From: CAYGTO01 sp964352815
GTDB lineage: Bacteria; Pseudomonadota; Alphaproteobacteria; Rickettsiales; UBA3002
Direction of reading: 5' to 3'
Assembly: GCA_964352815.1 (NCBI GenBank)
Contig: CAYGTO010000001.1
Span: forward strand, 255,391 to 319,390
DNA: 64,000 nucleotides
How positions within the stretch are numbered: the first letter of the stretch is position 1; every line of letters starts with the position of its first letter. Under the pieces are notes generated by a model. It worked only from the letters and a program-made list of their open reading frames with translations. It was not told the DNA's origin and ran no database searches. Below are positions 63,201 through 64,000 of the stretch, piece by piece. Made by a program: the position numbers and the translations under genes.

Positions 63201-63665
63201 AAATATGCGCCGGTGACGGTGGCGGGAATTGTGGTGGACAAAAAGGTGAAGCGTAGCGCGCGCGGTAAGTTCGCGTTTTTGTTGCTGAGTGACACGACCG
63301 GCATCACCGATGTGTCGATCTTTGATGAGCCGATGCTGAATGACCCGAATGGTCTGCTGGAAAAGGGTGAGATGTTGCTGATTAAGGCAGAGGGAAAATC
63401 CGATGATAATGGCATGCGGGTGATTGCCAAGTCGATTTCTCGGCTTGAGGAAGCGAGCGAAAACGCCATGCCTAAGCAGATGCAGTTTGAGGTAAAAAGC
63501 CAGGAAGAACTTGCGAAAATTATTGAAATGTGTACCCAGCCACACAGGCAAGGAACGCGCGTGACGCTGAAAGTCAGAGCAGGCAGCCAGCATGTCGCGC
63601 ATATTCAGCTACCCGGCGCTTACCAGCTTACACCGGCATCTATTTCTTCTCTGCAAGCGGCGTAA
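60216..63665 (+). CDS. dnaE: DNA polymerase III alpha subunit
   Basis: The replicative polymerase catalytic subunit, 1149 aa. The N-terminal PHP domain (about 1-270) opens with HLRCRSSYSLLTGA: the usual second histidine of HxxxH is Arg, so this PHP site is probably inactive, as in E. coli. The palm has GPGRGSGAGS (about 370) and the catalytic PDFDIDFCQERRDEV (about 411). Then come the tau/beta-binding region and an OB fold (about 1005-1085, VAGIVVDKKVKRSARGKFAF). It is translationally coupled to lolD by TGATG, a common alphaproteobacterial order. Confidence 0.96.
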   Translation: MPFIHLRCRSSYSLLTGAIKMKELVALAKQHTMPAIALTDQNNLFGSLEFSQTAAKEGVQPIIGSLVSLVPEDHPEGTPLREERAEQLLLIAKDQQGYQNLLALSSRSYVEPAEGMAPFLRYDDVLAHADGVICLSAGMHGGVGKALLASRKPYAEKLLLKLKEAFGDRLYMELMRHGVTEEKRIEPALIELAMTYNVPLVATNDIYFASEEMYEAHDALMCIAVGRYVSDGERPRLTPEHRFKYPEEMKLLFADIPEALANTEVIAKRCAIISPSRSPILPGFHMEDENGQVLSETEGLRKWARDGLQARLEKFVFTEAMDDAEREAVAQPYRDRLEYELDVIITMKFPGYFLIVSDFITWSKQQGIPVGPGRGSGAGSVVAWSLLITDLDPLKFGLIFERFLNPERVSMPDFDIDFCQERRDEVIRYVQQKYGRDKVAQIITFGKLQARAVLRDVGRVLQMPYGQVDKICKLVPNNPANPCTLPEAIEMEPQLQQAIKEDETVAKLVELSKKLEGLYRHASTHAAGVVIGDRALEELVPLYRDPKSDMPVVQYSMKYAEGAGLVKFDFLGLKTLTVIKQCVDFVAKRGIDIDIDALPEGDPKTYELLSKGQTIGVFQFESAGMQDAIKKLKPDCIDDLIALGALYRPGPMDNIPTYINRKHGREKPDYLDPMLEDVLKETYGVIIYQEQVQKIAQVMAGYTLGAADLLRRAMGKKIKAEMDAQRETFVSGARENGVAEKKSSGIFDLVAKFAGYGFNKSHAAAYAVIAYQTAYLKANYPVEFLAASMNYDLHNTDKLAIFRQEAQSMGIEILPPDVNRSDVYFSVEEHEGALAIRYGLAAIKNVGAAAMEALIEERRAKGAFTSLRNMTGRSDAQHMNRRQLEHLILSGAFDELLDNRRQLYESCDLIISHITQASKDRESNQVSLFGEVDEPLETSELPLKPVEEWEHLEKLNHEQKAIGFYLSSHPMQGYEPMLKSLRVTSSAELEARLPEKYAPVTVAGIVVDKKVKRSARGKFAFLLLSDTTGITDVSIFDEPMLNDPNGLLEKGEMLLIKAEGKSDDNGMRVIAKSISRLEEASENAMPKQMQFEVKSQEELAKIIEMCTQPHRQGTRVTLKVRAGSQHVAHIQLPGAYQLTPASISSLQAA

Positions 63666-63683
63666 AGCTACCCTAAGCAAATA

Positions 63684-63737
63684 TGACAATTCGATGACAT
63701 TCTCGCTTTATAGGCGAGCTGTCATGATGTTGTCACA
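63684..63737 (+). promoter_or_regulatory. Double PhoB-box-like element before the last gene
   Basis: TGACA at 63684 and 63695 (11 bp apart) mirrors TGTCA at 63720 and 63731 (11 bp apart), around a CTCGC-TTTATAG-GCGAG stem. The plus-oriented half reads CTGTCATGATGTTGTCAC, a textbook 7-4-7 Pho box, and faces the downstream gene 42 bp away. The stem might also act as a weak dnaE terminator. Confidence 0.65.
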
Positions 63738-63778
63738 ATGATTGAGTAGTAGGCAGATGAGATGATAGAGAATGAAGC

Positions 63779-64000
63779 ATGACCAGACACAATTACAATG
63801 GTGATTATAAGGTTGAGAAGCCAAAACCATGGCATCGTGAAATCGCGCCTATTCAACCGACGCATGAGGCGGATGCGCTGAAAGATATGTCGTTTGAATC
63901 GGCTGATCAGGCGCGAACGAACCCGCTATATATCCCAGACTTTCACGCACGGGACCTAGCGACTGGCGCGTTTCGGCTTTCTTCAAGGGATCGTGCGGTA
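63779..64000 (+). CDS. Orphan protein, partial (runs off the right edge)
   Basis: The frame is open for 74 codons from ATG 63779 to the window end. The N-terminus is hydrophilic, MTRHNYNGDYKVEKPKPW, followed by a segment rich in Pro, Asp and Ala with no signal peptide or membrane helix so far. The ribosome-binding site is weak. It is preceded by the best plus-oriented PhoB-like box in the window. Too little is visible to suggest a family. Confidence 0.5.
   Translation, partial: MTRHNYNGDYKVEKPKPWHREIAPIQPTHEADALKDMSFESADQARTNPLYIPDFHARDLATGAFRLSSRDRAV

Overview
The window is about 64 kb of an alphaproteobacterial chromosome and contains one 100-base assembly gap. The class is inferred from gene content. 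It carries a split proton-translocating transhydrogenase (pntAA/pntAB), a complete nuoA-N operon followed by birA-coaX-rnj, a DUF1467 gene, a short prolyl-tRNA synthetase, a lolC/lolD-dnaE block, DUF1223, BetI-like and Irr/CtrA-type sites. The isocitrate dehydrogenase is the long (~490 aa) kind known from Thermus and Rickettsia. Many dispersed palindromic repeats, two of them inside enzyme genes, recall Rickettsia palindromic elements. Arginine, purine and MEP-pathway genes argue against a strongly reduced obligate intracellular genome. I cannot name the genus; a Micavibrio-like or other deep-branching alphaproteobacterium is a guess.

Layout. 1-2.4 kb (minus): a diguanylate cyclase gene coupled to pntAA-pntAB. 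2.5-4.8 kb (plus): purE, a secreted protein, purK. 4.8-10.2 kb (minus): an M48 metalloprotease and rpmI-rplT-pheS-pheT. 10.4-19.9 kb (mostly plus): a BI-1 family protein, an ABC-2 permease, argD-argF, hslO, a BetI-like regulator, dxs and a YkuD protein. 19.9-28.7 kb (mixed): small orphan proteins, icd, psd, a phosphoesterase, tRNA-Leu, an outer-membrane protein, a CinA-like protein, map and HU. 28.9-31.4 kb: tRNA-Val, a 104-bp tandem repeat broken by the gap, an acidic orphan protein, tRNA-Asp and a lone GIY-YIG gene. 32.2-52.2 kb: the nuo operon with four extra genes embedded, then birA, coaX and rnj. 52.2-56.6 kb: small membrane proteins and three Tad-type pseudopilin/VWA genes. 56.7-63.7 kb: proS, lolC, lolD and dnaE. 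The window ends in a partial orphan gene.

The window is mostly housekeeping; three layers above that are the interesting part. First, PhoB-box-like 11-bp direct repeats (TGTCA type), several at a fixed distance from a -10 element, precede a set of otherwise unrelated and mostly unrecognised genes. This suggests a coordinated regulon of uncharacterised proteins. Second, several palindromic repeat families are scattered through the region. Two copies sit in frame, in the same reading frame, inside pheT and dxs, and one 155-bp multi-hairpin family shows compensatory base changes between its two copies. Third, candidate global-regulator sites occur at informative places: an Irr-type iron box between nuoA and nuoB, and a CtrA full site overlapping the promoter of the Tad genes. 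All positions were read by eye. No homology search, folding or motif scan was run.
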